From Pseudomonadota bacterium (GTDB lineage Bacteria > Pseudomonadota > Gammaproteobacteria > Acidiferrobacterales > UBA6901), in contig JAKASJ010000023.1 in assembly GCA_021819085.1 (NCBI GenBank), positions 1 through 56,618 on the forward strand: a stretch of DNA of 56,618 nucleotides, read 5' to 3'. Position 1 is the first letter of the stretch. Each line of letters opens with the position of its first letter. Positions 39,557 to 49,369 of the stretch are shown here, piece after piece. Position numbers and translations under genes: made by a program. The notes under the pieces were generated by a model. It was not told the origin of the DNA, did no database searches, and saw only the letters and a list, made by a program, of their open reading frames with translations.

Positions 39557-42094
39557 ATGACCACCCCCAGAAGTCCTTTCGCCCGGCTTAGACGGACCGC
39601 ACATCTTCCCGACAAGCCCTGGCAGCTGGCTTTGATTGCGCTTAGCGGATTGTTCGCAACAGGCGTACTGATGCTGGCCTTGATCGCCTTGGTACTCACC
39701 CCGACCCTGCCCTCCGTAGGCGGGCTGCGAAAAGAACAGCTCAAGGTCCCTATGCGGGTCTACACCGCCGGCGGAACCCTGATCGCCGAATTCGGGGCCG
39801 AAAAGCGAATTCCGGTGGACTTCAAGCAGATCCCGCCACTTTTGATCGACGCAATCCTGTCCGCGGAGGACGAATCCTTCTATTACCACGAAGGTGTTGA
39901 TTTTGAGGGAATCGTACGCGCGGCCTGGGCCGATCTGCGTTCAGGGCATCGCGTACAAGGAGCAAGCACCATCACGATGCAGGTCGCGCGCAATTACTTC
40001 CTGAGCCCGAAGAAGACCTATACGCGCAAGCTAAAGGAAATGCTGCTCGCCCTGAAGATCGAGCGCGAATACACCAAGGACGAGATTCTCGACCTATACG
40101 CGAACAAGATATACCTAGGCAACCACGCCTACGGCTTTGCTGCGGCCGCGCAGGTTTATTTCGGGAAGAAGCTAGACCAGCTGACGCTGCCGGAAGCGGC
40201 GATGCTCGCGGGTCTGCCGCAGGCGCCCTCGCGCGACAACCCCTTCAACAGCCACAAGGATGCGCGCATACGGCGTGCCTACGTGCTGGGACGCATGCTC
40301 AAGCTCGGCTTCATAAACCGCGCCGCCTATAACGCCGCCGTGGCAAGCCCTCTGCCCTCGGCACCGTCATCCCAGGGTTACAGCGTCCAGGCACCCTATG
40401 TCGCCGAGATGGTGCGCCAGTACATGTATCAGCACTACTCGGCAAACAGCTATGCCAAGGGTTACAACGTCTATACCACCATACGCGCCAGAGATCAGGA
40501 AGCCGCAAATCATGCGCTGCAGCGGGGGCTGTTGGCCTATGATCGACGCCATGGCTATCGGGGGCCGACCGGTCACGCGCATATCAATGCCGGCACGAGC
40601 ACCGGGCAACTTGACCGGATACTGAAGGATTATCCGGTCGTGGGTCCGCTCATGCCCGCAATCGTAACGCAAGTCAATGGCCAGACTGCGGCCGTATACG
40701 CCCAGAATGGAAGCAGTATCACGCTGAACTGGAGTGGCCTGTCCTGGGCCAGGCGTTACATCAGTGTCAACAGACAGGGCCCGGCGCCACAGACTGCAGC
40801 CGATGTCGTGCGCGTCGGCGACATCATTTACATTCAGCCGTTACATGGCGGGACCTGGCGCTTGGCCGAGGTTCCCAATGTGGCCGGCGCCCTGGTCTCG
40901 CTCGACCCGAACAACGGGGCAATTCTCGCCTTAACCGGTGGTTTTGATTTTTACCAGAGCAGCTTCAACCGGGCAATACAGGCGGAACGCCAGCCTGGTT
41001 CCAGCTTCAAGCCATTCGTTTACTGCGCGGCTCTCGACAAGGGCTTTACGGCCGCCAGCATGGTGAGCGGCGCGCCGATCGTCGTCCCGGACGCCAATCA
41101 GGGCGCGACGTGGCGGCCCGAAAACTACGAGCGCAACTTCGTCGGTCCCACGCGCCTGCGCAAAGCCCTTGCCCTGTCGCTGAACCTCGTGTCGATAAGA
41201 CTGCTGCGCGAAATCACACCCAATTACGCAGTCCAATACTTGGCCCGTTTCGGGTTCGATCCGGCAACACTGCCGGACAGCCTGTCACTGGTCCTGGGCT
41301 CGGCATCAGTCACCCCGCTGCAGATGGTCAGCGCCTATGCGGTGTTTGCCAACGGCGGTTATCGGGTCCAGCCGCATTTCATTCTGCGCATCGAAGATGA
41401 GAAGCATCATGTCCTTGAACAGGCCAACCCACCGGTGGTTTGCGACGCCAGCGGTCACACCAATGCCGCGCGCGACGGTGGCGGTGGGGCGCCCGCCGCC
41501 TGCCCCACACCGCAGCCCCCCATCAGTCCTGCACAATCGGCCGCAACGGGCACGGGCACGGCCGCCAGCGCTCTGACAACAACGGCTCCGATCCGCTGGG
41601 CACCGCGCGTGATCAGCGCCGACGACGATTTCATCATGACGAGCATGATGCACAGCGTAATCACTTCCGGTACAGGACAGGGCGCCCTGGTGCTGGGAAG
41701 GAAGGACATTGCAGGAAAGACCGGAACCACCAATAATCAACGGGACGCGTGGTTTTCGGGATTCAACCCCCACGTAGTAACCAGCGTTTGGGTGGGATTT
41801 GATCAGCCTGCTCCCCTCGGTCGCGGTGAGGTGGGCGCCCGAGCGGCGCTGCCCATCTGGGTCAACTACATGCGCACCGCGCTGGCGGGCTATCCGCAGG
41901 TGCCGCTGATTCCGCCACCGGGAATCGTCACCGCAATGATTGACCGCGATACGGGCCAACTGGCTGGTCCAACGGATCCCAAGGCCATGCAAGAGTATTT
42001 CATCCAGGGCACCGTGCCCAAAGCAGGCATCCGTCTGGACGTGACTAGCCCAGGCGCACCACCACCGGAAAGCGTTCGCCAAGGGCTGTTCTGA
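39557..42094 (+). CDS. mrcA: Penicillin-binding protein 1A
   Basis: PBP1A is the bifunctional class A enzyme that polymerises glycan and crosslinks peptidoglycan. The 845-residue protein has an N-terminal membrane anchor (about residues 23-50). A transglycosylase domain carries EDESFYYHEGVD and GASTITMQVARNYF. A transpeptidase domain carries S482-S-F-K485, S541-L-N543 and K721-T-G-T724. Residues about 645-680 form an Ala/Pro/Gly-rich insertion before the last motif. The gene is divergent from pilM, and its stop overlaps the next start as TGATG. Confidence 0.96.
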   Translation: MTTPRSPFARLRRTAHLPDKPWQLALIALSGLFATGVLMLALIALVLTPTLPSVGGLRKEQLKVPMRVYTAGGTLIAEFGAEKRIPVDFKQIPPLLIDAILSAEDESFYYHEGVDFEGIVRAAWADLRSGHRVQGASTITMQVARNYFLSPKKTYTRKLKEMLLALKIEREYTKDEILDLYANKIYLGNHAYGFAAAAQVYFGKKLDQLTLPEAAMLAGLPQAPSRDNPFNSHKDARIRRAYVLGRMLKLGFINRAAYNAAVASPLPSAPSSQGYSVQAPYVAEMVRQYMYQHYSANSYAKGYNVYTTIRARDQEAANHALQRGLLAYDRRHGYRGPTGHAHINAGTSTGQLDRILKDYPVVGPLMPAIVTQVNGQTAAVYAQNGSSITLNWSGLSWARRYISVNRQGPAPQTAADVVRVGDIIYIQPLHGGTWRLAEVPNVAGALVSLDPNNGAILALTGGFDFYQSSFNRAIQAERQPGSSFKPFVYCAALDKGFTAASMVSGAPIVVPDANQGATWRPENYERNFVGPTRLRKALALSLNLVSIRLLREITPNYAVQYLARFGFDPATLPDSLSLVLGSASVTPLQMVSAYAVFANGGYRVQPHFILRIEDEKHHVLEQANPPVVCDASGHTNAARDGGGGAPAACPTPQPPISPAQSAATGTGTAASALTTTAPIRWAPRVISADDDFIMTSMMHSVITSGTGQGALVLGRKDIAGKTGTTNNQRDAWFSGFNPHVVTSVWVGFDQPAPLGRGEVGARAALPIWVNYMRTALAGYPQVPLIPPPGIVTAMIDRDTGQLAGPTDPKAMQEYFIQGTVPKAGIRLDVTSPGAPPPESVRQGLF

Positions 42095-42789
42095 TGCACC
42101 ACAAATCTAGCCCGCCGGCGCGACGGGCACGCCGTCGCGGCAGGTTTGACAGCAGAGTGGACGGGGCTGGGCCGCGCGGCGCGGAGCAGATTCGGCAGCA
42201 CATCTGCACCGAGGCGGCACGCATCATGGCGGAAGAGGGCATCACGGATTTCCACGCAGCCAAACGCAAAGCCGCGAATCGCCTAAATCAACCGGAGACG
42301 CGCCACCTGCCCTCCAACCATGAGGTGGACGCAGCCCTGAACGCCTACCTGCGACTTTTCCATGCCGATCGGGTTTCGGCCGCCCTGGTCGAGCTTCGGC
42401 GGGTGGCTGTGGAGGCAATGCGCTTTCTGGCCTCCTATGAGCCGCGCCTCGTCGGCGCCGTCCTCAGCGGCAACGTAACGCCTTTTTCCGAGATTCAGCT
42501 GCATTTGAACGCCTATACCCCTGAGGAAATCGCCTTCCTGCTGGAGGAGCACCATATTCCCCATGAGGAATCGAGCCGCCGCGTCCGTTTCGGCGGAGAG
42601 CGCTACGAGAACCGTCCCACCTTTCGGTTTCTCGTCGATGCCTCGGTCGTAGAGTTGATCATGTTCACGCCGGAGGGCGGACGCGAGGCACCACTGAGTC
42701 CCGTGGACGGAAAGCCCATGCACCGCGCCAATCTGCGCGAAGTGGAGGCCCTCCTTTCCAGCGCTCTGGCATCCAGTTCCGGCCCGTGA
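42094..42789 (+). CDS. Uncharacterised protein with degenerate nucleotidyltransferase-like core
   Basis: This is a 231-residue cytoplasmic protein coupled to mrcA by a TGATG overlap. The N-terminal helical part (AARIMAEEGITDFHAAKRKAANRL, HLPSNHEVDAALNAYLRLF) is followed by a segment that resembles the nucleotidyltransferase signature but lacks its acidic pair: GAVLSGNVTPFSEIQLHL, where GS-xn-SDIDL is expected. It ends with LSPVDGKPMHRANLREVEALL. I recognise it as a conserved proteobacterial family of unknown function often labelled nucleotidyltransferase. Loss of the Asp residues argues against transferase activity. Confidence 0.75.
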   Translation: MHHKSSPPARRARRRGRFDSRVDGAGPRGAEQIRQHICTEAARIMAEEGITDFHAAKRKAANRLNQPETRHLPSNHEVDAALNAYLRLFHADRVSAALVELRRVAVEAMRFLASYEPRLVGAVLSGNVTPFSEIQLHLNAYTPEEIAFLLEEHHIPHEESSRRVRFGGERYENRPTFRFLVDASVVELIMFTPEGGREAPLSPVDGKPMHRANLREVEALLSSALASSSGP

Positions 42790-43198
42790 GCCGGCAATCT
42801 AACGGTTCGCCGCTGCGAACGGCACGGCGCATCGCCTCCTTGCCAAGCGCCTACGGATGAACGGTTTAAAACGTTCGAAGAGTTACAAAAACAATCTGGG
42901 AACTAAAATTCAGGATATCGTTTCTTGCCGTGGGCCGTTTATCATACTCCACCACGGAACCGGAGATTCCCGGGCTGTATCTTTGACGGAAGCCTGAAGG
43001 CAACGGGCCCGAGGCATCCGTAATGCCTCATCAATCTTTGGATCGTAATAACAAAATCATGCATTGCATTTTGAAGGGCCAAGAACAGCCGCAATGACGC
43101 TGCATTGTTCACTCTGCGAGACAAAACAGGCCATTAATTGCCGGCATACCCGGCGCAATTCCGGGTATCCAGGCCGGAATTGAAATTTTCCGTACATC
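42790..43198. other. 409-bp gap before the cyclase-like gene
   Basis: No gene is seen. There are two small hairpins, GTTCGC-CGCT-GCGAAC at 42805-42820 and GAGGCAT-CCGTA-ATGCCTC at 43011-43029, neither with a T-tract. The stretch 42860-42950 is A/T-rich relative to its surroundings. The promoter of the cyclase-like gene must lie here, but I could not place it. Confidence 0.3.
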
Positions 43199-43993
43199 AT
43201 GGATCAAACCAGCAACAGTGCACTGAAACGGAACTCCCCCTTTCCGGAAACACCGGAAAGCCAGAGACGCGAGCTCACCGTGCTGTCTTTGTCCCTGCGC
43301 GGATTCGCGCGTTTAGCGGAAACCGCGCCCGCGACCGATATCGTGGAGTTTCTCAGCACCTATCTCGGCCAGCTCGAGGCCACGTCAACGACTCACGGCG
43401 GCCGGTTCGTCCGGTCTTTGGGCGACACGGTGTCCTGGGTGCACGGCACGGTGCGGGCGGATCACGCTACACGCGCCTGCCACACCGCCATCGAACTGAC
43501 TCACCGGATCCGGCTACTTCAGGCCGGTTCGTTCGCGCGTACCCTGCCACCGCTCGACATCGACATCGGTATCAGCACCGGCCTGGCAGTAGCGAACGAC
43601 TTTGGTGCAGGCGCCGGCATCGCGGTCATTGGAGACGCCGTTGATTTCGCCACACACCTGCGGTCACTGAACCCTGTATACGGCACCCACGTGCTGTTGA
43701 GCGAGCCCACCATCCAGCATGCAGGAAAAGACCTTTTCAAAATTCGGGAAATCGATGTACTGCAGATCCGCGGCCAGCCCGCGCCGGTCAGGCTTTTTGA
43801 GCTCATGCTGCCGCAACAATACCCGGATACCGGCTGGCTTACGGAATTCGGCCGTGGCTATGATCTGTTTCGTGCCGGACTCAGGTCTCAAGCGCGCCTC
43901 GTATTTCAGCATCTTGCAGAGATTGTCGGCGACCCGGTGAGCCGCTGCCTCCTGGAACGCTGCACCGGGCCGCGGCGGCGGCAGGGTGACTGA
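43199..43993 (+). CDS. Class III cyclase-like protein, probably catalytically inactive
   Basis: This 264-residue protein has an adenylate/guanylate cyclase homology domain (about residues 25-205), with LTVLSLSLRGFARLAE, FVRSLGDTVSW, GISTGLAV and IGDAVDFATHL. It has no membrane segment. Three residues needed for catalysis are replaced. The first metal-binding Asp (as in FSDIRGF) is Ser in SLSLRGF. The transition-state Asn and Arg (as in GDAVNLASRL) are Asp and His in GDAVDFATHL. The second metal Asp is kept in LGDTVSW. It may therefore be a nucleotide-binding or protein-interaction relic rather than a cAMP synthase. The C-terminal 50 residues resemble the tail often found after such domains. 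Start support is weak. Confidence 0.85.
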   Translation: MDQTSNSALKRNSPFPETPESQRRELTVLSLSLRGFARLAETAPATDIVEFLSTYLGQLEATSTTHGGRFVRSLGDTVSWVHGTVRADHATRACHTAIELTHRIRLLQAGSFARTLPPLDIDIGISTGLAVANDFGAGAGIAVIGDAVDFATHLRSLNPVYGTHVLLSEPTIQHAGKDLFKIREIDVLQIRGQPAPVRLFELMLPQQYPDTGWLTEFGRGYDLFRAGLRSQARLVFQHLAEIVGDPVSRCLLERCTGPRRRQGD

Positions 43994-44261
43994 AGCGTCG
44001 CCACACAGTCCATCGGCAGGGGTCCGCCGGAACGGTGCCGTTGCTGCGCGGTATCGGAACGCATGTGCGCCAGGAATCGCCTAGAAGGCAGGCAATGCAG
44101 GCCAGGCGTCTGTTTCGAGAAATGGCGGCCTGTGCGGCACCGGACGCTGCCGGACAGGACGCCGGCCCACATGACAGCGACAACTGCTTCTCGCTCCGCG
44201 CACACACGGGTAAAATGCCGCGCCACGACGCAATAGCGTCGCCATCACCTCGGACACGACC

Positions 44262-46022
44262 TTGAAAGAACACATAAGCGATCTTCTGGCACAGGCCGTG
44301 CGACGGCTCCAGGCCGACGGCACGCTGCCGGCGGAAATCGAATACGTCAACGTTCCGGAGCGTACCCGCAACCCGGAGTACGGGGACTTCGCGAGCAACG
44401 TTGCGCTCGGCCTGGCGCGCAGCGCCGGCGTCAAGCCGCGCGAGCTCGCGGGAAAAATTGCTGCCGCGCTGCCCGGGTCCGATCGAATTGCGCGCGTTGA
44501 AGTGGCCGGACCGGGTTTCATCAATTTTTTCCTGGCTTCCGACGCTCACCAGGACGTGGTTAACCGCATCCTGGATGCCGGTGAAGCCTATGGGCGATCG
44601 ACAGTCGGCAGTGGCCGGCGCGTCCAGGTGGAATTCGTTTCCGCCAACCCCACTGGCCCGCTGCACGTTGGTCACGGGCGCGGCGCGGCCTATGGCGCAG
44701 CCGTGGCGGATCTGCTGGCGGCGGCAGGTTTCCAGGTGCATCGCGAATACTACGTCAACGACGCCGGCCGGCAAATGGACATCCTCGCCACAAGCGTGTG
44801 GCTGCGCTATCTCGAGCTGTGCGGCGAAAAATTTACGTTTCCGAGCAACGGCTACAAGGGTGACTACGTTTTCGATATTGCGGCTACGCTGCACCGCGAA
44901 AACGGCGACGCATTCCATCAGCCCGCGGTCAAGGTATTTGAGGACATTCCGCCGGATGAGCCCGCAGGTGGCGACAAGGAAGTCCATATCGACACGCTGA
45001 TCGAACGCACCAGATCGCTGCTGGGAAAGAAACATTACCGCAAGGTTTTCGATCTTGGCCTGACGGTCATTCTGGACGACATTCGCCAGGATCTCGAGGA
45101 ATTCGGCGTGGTATACGAGGAGTGGTACTCAGAACACACTCTGACGGAGCGCGGTCTGGTTGACCGGGCAATCGAGCGGCTTAAGGGCAGTGGCCATGCG
45201 TACGAGAAGGACGGCGCATTGTGGTTCCGCTCCACCGACTTCGGTGACGAAAAGGACCGCGTGATCGTGCGCGAAAACGGCCAGAAAACGTACTTTGCCT
45301 CCGATATTGCGTACCATCTAGACAAGATGGAGCGTGGATTCGAGCGTGTGATCGACATCTGGGGCGCCGATCACCATGGTTATGTTCCACGCGTCAAGGC
45401 AGCCCTGTCCGCGCTTGGGCAGGACCCGTCCAGGCTTGACGTGCTTCTCGTGCAGTTTGCGATCCTGTACCGTGGTGGAGAGAAGGCACAGATGTCTACC
45501 CGCAGCGGCGAATTCGTGACACTGCGCTCCCTGCGCCGCGAGGTGGGCAACGACGCCGCGCGCTTTTTCTATATCCTGCGCAAGTGCGAGCAGCACATGG
45601 ATTTTGACCTGGATCTTGCCAAGTCGCAGTCCAGCGACAATCCGGTCTATTACCTGCAGTACGCGCACGCCAGAATTTGCAGTGTCCTGCGGCTGGCGGA
45701 CGAAAAGGGATTGACCCGCGATCGCGAACGCGGCCGGCGCAGCCTCCGTCTGCTGAGCGAGCCGCACGAGCAGGCGCTGCTCGCGAGTCTGGCGCGGTAC
45801 CCTGAAGTCATCGAGGCAGCAGCCCTCAGCTACGAGCCGCATCAGCTGGCGTACTATCTGCGCGAACTTGCAAACGACTTCCATGCGTATTACAACGCGC
45901 ATGTTTTCCTGGTCGAGTCGGATGACCTGCGCGACGCGCGGCTGAATCTCATCGATGCCGCACGCCAGGTGCTCGCCAACGGGCTCGGACTCCTCGGCGT
46001 TTCGGCCCCACAGGTGATGTAG
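44262..46022 (+). CDS. argS: Arginyl-tRNA synthetase
   Basis: This class I synthetase charges tRNA-Arg. The 586-residue product has the N-terminal Add-1 domain ([19 protein letters not shown]), the HIGH-type motif in [14 protein letters not shown], the DVLLVQF and KAQMSTRSG (KMSKS-equivalent) region, and the C-terminal anticodon-binding domain with [33 protein letters not shown]. The start is a TTG at 44262, which gives the usual N terminus ([12 protein letters not shown]); ribosome-binding complementarity is poor. A possible -10 TAAAAT lies near 44212. The SPOR gene follows after 10 bp. Confidence 0.96.
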   Translation: MKEHISDLLAQAVRRLQADGTLPAEIEYVNVPERTRNPEYGDFASNVALGLARSAGVKPRELAGKIAAALPGSDRIARVEVAGPGFINFFLASDAHQDVVNRILDAGEAYGRSTVGSGRRVQVEFVSANPTGPLHVGHGRGAAYGAAVADLLAAAGFQVHREYYVNDAGRQMDILATSVWLRYLELCGEKFTFPSNGYKGDYVFDIAATLHRENGDAFHQPAVKVFEDIPPDEPAGGDKEVHIDTLIERTRSLLGKKHYRKVFDLGLTVILDDIRQDLEEFGVVYEEWYSEHTLTERGLVDRAIERLKGSGHAYEKDGALWFRSTDFGDEKDRVIVRENGQKTYFASDIAYHLDKMERGFERVIDIWGADHHGYVPRVKAALSALGQDPSRLDVLLVQFAILYRGGEKAQMSTRSGEFVTLRSLRREVGNDAARFFYILRKCEQHMDFDLDLAKSQSSDNPVYYLQYAHARICSVLRLADEKGLTRDRERGRRSLRLLSEPHEQALLASLARYPEVIEAAALSYEPHQLAYYLRELANDFHAYYNAHVFLVESDDLRDARLNLIDAARQVLANGLGLLGVSAPQVM

Positions 46023-46032
46023 GGAATTTATC

Positions 46033-46617
46033 ATGGCACAACAAGTCCGACGCACTGCAGTACGACACCGTCCCGGCGGTGCCCGTTCCGGCTGGCGACC
46101 ACTTCTGATCGGCTTCGTTCTGGGGCTGGTCATCATGTGGGCCGTCCAGCACATAATGAACGGCGGACGGCTGACCGGTCTGCGGAAATTGTTTGCACAC
46201 CACCCTGCCGCGATGGCACCCGCCCAGCCACCGGCTGCGGCACCTGCTCCACCCAAGCCGACGTTTGATTTCTATACAATCCTGCCGGAAGTCGGAAGCG
46301 GAATGCCTGAGGCAGCACGTCGTAACGGCACGGGCGGCAGCGCGGGCGCAAAATCTCCAGGGAAAGGCGTTCGTTACATTCTGCAGGCCGCAGCCTACGC
46401 GAAAAGCCATGACGCGGACCATCTGCGCGCCCGGCTTGCCCTGGAAGGGATCGAGTCATACACGGAAAAGGTCAGCGTAGAGGGCCGCGGCTCCTACTAC
46501 CGCGTGCGGCTCGGGCCGTTTGCCAGCATCGCGGCGATGAATTCGGTCGACCGCAGGCTTGCCCGGCTGGGTATCAAGGCAATTCCGCTGAAGGTCAAGG
46601 CGGCACCGGGGGCCTGA
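46033..46617 (+). CDS. SPOR-domain cell division protein (FtsN-like)
   Basis: This is a 194-residue inner membrane protein. It has a short basic cytoplasmic part, one membrane helix (about residues 24-41), an Ala/Pro-rich periplasmic linker (APAQPPAAAPAPP), the FDFYTILPE segment common to this FtsN-like group, and a C-terminal SPOR domain (about 115-188) with YILQAAAYAKSHDADHLRARLALEG and YYRVRLGPF. SPOR domains bind denuded glycan strands at the septum. The argS-SPOR neighbourhood is common in proteobacteria and supports FtsN-like identity; it is shorter than E. coli FtsN. Confidence 0.9.
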   Translation: MAQQVRRTAVRHRPGGARSGWRPLLIGFVLGLVIMWAVQHIMNGGRLTGLRKLFAHHPAAMAPAQPPAAAPAPPKPTFDFYTILPEVGSGMPEAARRNGTGGSAGAKSPGKGVRYILQAAAYAKSHDADHLRARLALEGIESYTEKVSVEGRGSYYRVRLGPFASIAAMNSVDRRLARLGIKAIPLKVKAAPGA

Positions 46618-46714
46618 GTCACCAGCCGGGCCGTTCGGGTCGCAGCACCGAAAGATCTGGTTGTAAAATGACGAGGCCGCACTGCAAAAAAATTCCTCCA
46701 ATCTCGAAAACGAA

Positions 46715-46743
46715 TTGCATTGCGCGGAAAACACCCCTATCAT
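46715..46743 (+). promoter_or_regulatory. Probable sigma-70 promoter of speD
   Basis: TTGCAT at 46715-46720 and TATCAT at 46738-46743 are separated by exactly 17 bp. Transcription from about 46750 would leave a leader of about 115 bases before speD. Confidence 0.45.
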
Positions 46744-46865
46744 CCGCCGCGTTTTCCACGGCACCAAGGACAGCTCAGCTGACCGGTTGTGCACGGGAGC
46801 TACTTCAACTGAATCTGCCGTAAGGTGCAGGTTTCTGGGCTTCGAACTACTTGGAGGGCTTACCC

Positions 46866-47273
46866 ATGCGCTCGCTAGGGCACCAGATCGTGGCGGAGTT
46901 CTATTCTTGCGATCGCGAGATCTTGAACGACGTCGATTTCGTCAGGAACGCCATGCTGGAGGCGGCACGCAGGACCGGAGCCACCATCGTCACGGAAACC
47001 TTCCATCATTTCTCGCCGCACGGCGTTTCGGGTGCCGTGATCATCGCCGAGAGCCATCTCGCGATTCACACCTGGCCTGAATTCGGTTATGCCGCTGTCG
47101 ACCTGTTTACCTGCGGAGACAGTGTTTCTTCGGAGATCGGGTTCAATCATTTGCGCCAGGAACTGAAAGCCGGCCACGTGTCGACCATGGAACTGCATCG
47201 CGGCCAGGTGGACATGATGGGCACAGCGCGCGATTCAGGCGCCCCCAGAGGGCTGAAACTGGCACGCGCCTGA
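46866..47273 (+). CDS. speD: S-adenosylmethionine decarboxylase proenzyme
   Basis: The enzyme supplies decarboxylated AdoMet as aminopropyl donor for spermidine. The 135-residue proenzyme is of the short SpeH type. Self-cleavage before Ser63 in IIAESHLAIHTWPE would generate the pyruvoyl cofactor. His68 and the Cys in FTCGD are the expected catalytic residues. The ATG at 46866 has a GGAGGG ribosome binding site at 46855-46860 region, 7 bases upstream; a TTG five codons earlier is in frame but would lie inside that site. The gene faces speA and lies 2 kb from speE, its pathway partner. Confidence 0.95.
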   Translation: MRSLGHQIVAEFYSCDREILNDVDFVRNAMLEAARRTGATIVTETFHHFSPHGVSGAVIIAESHLAIHTWPEFGYAAVDLFTCGDSVSSEIGFNHLRQELKAGHVSTMELHRGQVDMMGTARDSGAPRGLKLARA

Positions 47274-47304
47274 TCAAAAGTTTCGTGCGCGAATTCGCCG
47301 CAGC

Positions 47305-49221
47305 TCAGTCTTCCAGATAGGTGTAGCCTCCGAGCCCCGCGTGGATCTCGGCAAGATAGGCGTCACGCCGGGCAGTATCGAGCCACTCGGCGGCTTCGAT
47401 CTTTTCGCGGTACGCCGCAAGCAGGTCCTCGGGGTCGAAATGGACGTAGCGCAGCACCGAATCCGCCGTATCCCCGCGGCGTGCCTCGGTCAGGCGATAA
47501 CCCCCGTCCTCAGTCGGTTCGACCTGGACTGAATCGGTGTCGCCGAACAGATTGTGCATATCCCCAAGGATCTCCTGGTAAGCCCCGACCAGGAAGATGC
47601 CGAGCAGGTAGGGCTCGTTCGGCCGTAGCGCGTGCAGGGGCAGGCTCGGCTCCACCCCTTCGCCGTCGACATAAAGGTCCACGCGCCCATCAGAGTCGCA
47701 GGTGATGTCCTGGAGAACCGCGCGTCGCCGGGGCTCTTCGTCAAGGCGGCTCAAAGGCAGAATCGGAAATACCTGGTCTATCGCCCAATGGTCGGGTATC
47801 GACTGAAACAGCGAGAAGTTGCAGAAGTATTTGTCCGCCAGCTTTTCATTGAGCTCATCAAGCGCCTCGCGGTGACTGCGAATCCCGGGCTGCAGGCGCT
47901 CCCGTACGCGCTGGCAGGTGGCAAAATAGAGCTGCTCGGCACGCGCGCGCGCCGCCAGGTCGAGCACACCGTGCGTGAACATGGCCTGTGCTTCGGACAA
48001 GAAATGGGCGGCGTCGTGATAGCTCTCCAGCGTGGGTCGTTGTGCAATTCCGTCAAGCCCGCGCCACAGGTCATGGATAACCTGAGACTCGTTCTCAGCT
48101 GCCGCTGCCGGCATGTCCGCACCGGGTGCCAGCTCCACGTCAACCACCTTGGTGATCAGCACCGCGTGGTGTGCCGTCATGGCACGACCCGACTCGGTTA
48201 CGATGTCAGGATGGGGCAGGTCGCGCTCTGCACAGATTTCCTTCAGCGCACGCACGATGTTATGGGCGTACTCCTGGATGCTGTAGTTCATCGAACAGAA
48301 CGAGCGCGACCGGGTGCCTTCGTAGTCGACGCCCAAACCGCCCCCGACGTTGACACAGCGGATGTCGGCCCCCAACCGCCGCAGCTCGGCATAGTAACGC
48401 CCCGCCTCGCGCATTCCGTTCTGCACATGCTGGATGTTTGCGATCTGGGAGCCCATGTGAAAGTGCATCATCTGCAGCGTGCCAAGCATCCCGTTGGCCT
48501 GCAGGCGGTCTACCACACGCAGAATCTCGGCGGCCGAGAGGCCAAACTTGGACTTCTCGCCTCCCGTGTTCTGCCACTTACCGGCGCCAAGGGAAGCAAG
48601 CCGCACTCGCACGCCAAGCATCGGGATAACCCCAAGGGCACGCGATTCGGCGATCACCAGATCGAGTTCGGAAAGTTTCTCCACCACGATGTGGACTCTC
48701 ATTCCGAGCTGGCGACCAATCAGGGCCAACCGGACGTACTCCCGGTCTTTGTAGCCATTGCAGACCACAATGCTGTCTGGATGGGAGCAGGCAAGGACCG
48801 CAAGCAACTCCGGTTTGCTCCCCGCCTCGAGGCCGACACGCTCGCCCCCGTGAGCGAGAAGCGCACCTACCACACTGCGCTGTTGGTTCACCTTTATCGG
48901 ATAGACTGCGGTGTAGCGGCCACGATAGGCATCGGACCGGCAAGCGCTGCCGAAAGCGTCGCACAGCTCATCAATGCGGTGATGAAGGATCCCGGAGAAG
49001 CGAACCAGAACTGGAAGCGTCAGTTCGCGCGCGGCGAGCTCTGCGGCAAGATCGTGCAAATCAATGGATGGGCCTTTGCCGTTACGCTTGCTTCCCGACT
49101 GACTCCAAACAGGATTAGGATAGGCGACCACGTGGCCGCGCTCGTTGATGTCGAAATAGCCATTGCCCCAATGCGCAATGTTGTAGATGTCACGAGCCTT
49201 TTGTATGTTCCATTCGGTCAT
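47305..49221 (-). CDS. speA: Biosynthetic arginine decarboxylase
   Basis: SpeA is the PLP-dependent fold III enzyme that turns arginine into agmatine, the first step of the agmatine route to putrescine. The 638-residue product has the family length. It has YPIKVNQQRSVV (PLP-binding Lys in KVNQ), the PLP phosphate loop in the HFHMGSQIANI and NVGGGLGVDYEGT segments, ESGRAMTAHHAVL and C-terminal YVHFDPEDLLAAYREK. The ATG at 49221 starts the typical MTEWNIQKARDIYNIAHWG; open codons upstream are not homologous. It is convergent with speD and divergent from speE, with 148 bp between them. Confidence 0.96.
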   Translation of the reverse strand: MTEWNIQKARDIYNIAHWGNGYFDINERGHVVAYPNPVWSQSGSKRNGKGPSIDLHDLAAELAARELTLPVLVRFSGILHHRIDELCDAFGSACRSDAYRGRYTAVYPIKVNQQRSVVGALLAHGGERVGLEAGSKPELLAVLACSHPDSIVVCNGYKDREYVRLALIGRQLGMRVHIVVEKLSELDLVIAESRALGVIPMLGVRVRLASLGAGKWQNTGGEKSKFGLSAAEILRVVDRLQANGMLGTLQMMHFHMGSQIANIQHVQNGMREAGRYYAELRRLGADIRCVNVGGGLGVDYEGTRSRSFCSMNYSIQEYAHNIVRALKEICAERDLPHPDIVTESGRAMTAHHAVLITKVVDVELAPGADMPAAAAENESQVIHDLWRGLDGIAQRPTLESYHDAAHFLSEAQAMFTHGVLDLAARARAEQLYFATCQRVRERLQPGIRSHREALDELNEKLADKYFCNFSLFQSIPDHWAIDQVFPILPLSRLDEEPRRRAVLQDITCDSDGRVDLYVDGEGVEPSLPLHALRPNEPYLLGIFLVGAYQEILGDMHNLFGDTDSVQVEPTEDGGYRLTEARRGDTADSVLRYVHFDPEDLLAAYREKIEAAEWLDTARRDAYLAEIHAGLGGYTYLED

Positions 49222-49369
49222 GGGCGGAAACCGGGGGAAGTGCGCGCTGATGATACAAGAGAAGCCTGAAAAGTAATAAGATAGATTATCCAGAATTTTC
49301 GTGACGATTGAAATCGAACGTATTTTTCCGCCCTGCCGCGGCTTACGCATCACTCCGGAGACCTCCCCG

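Noticed and set aside
42805-42820. GTTCGC-CGCT-GCGAAC as terminator of the mrcA operon
   Set aside because: The stem has only 6 bp and no T-tract follows.
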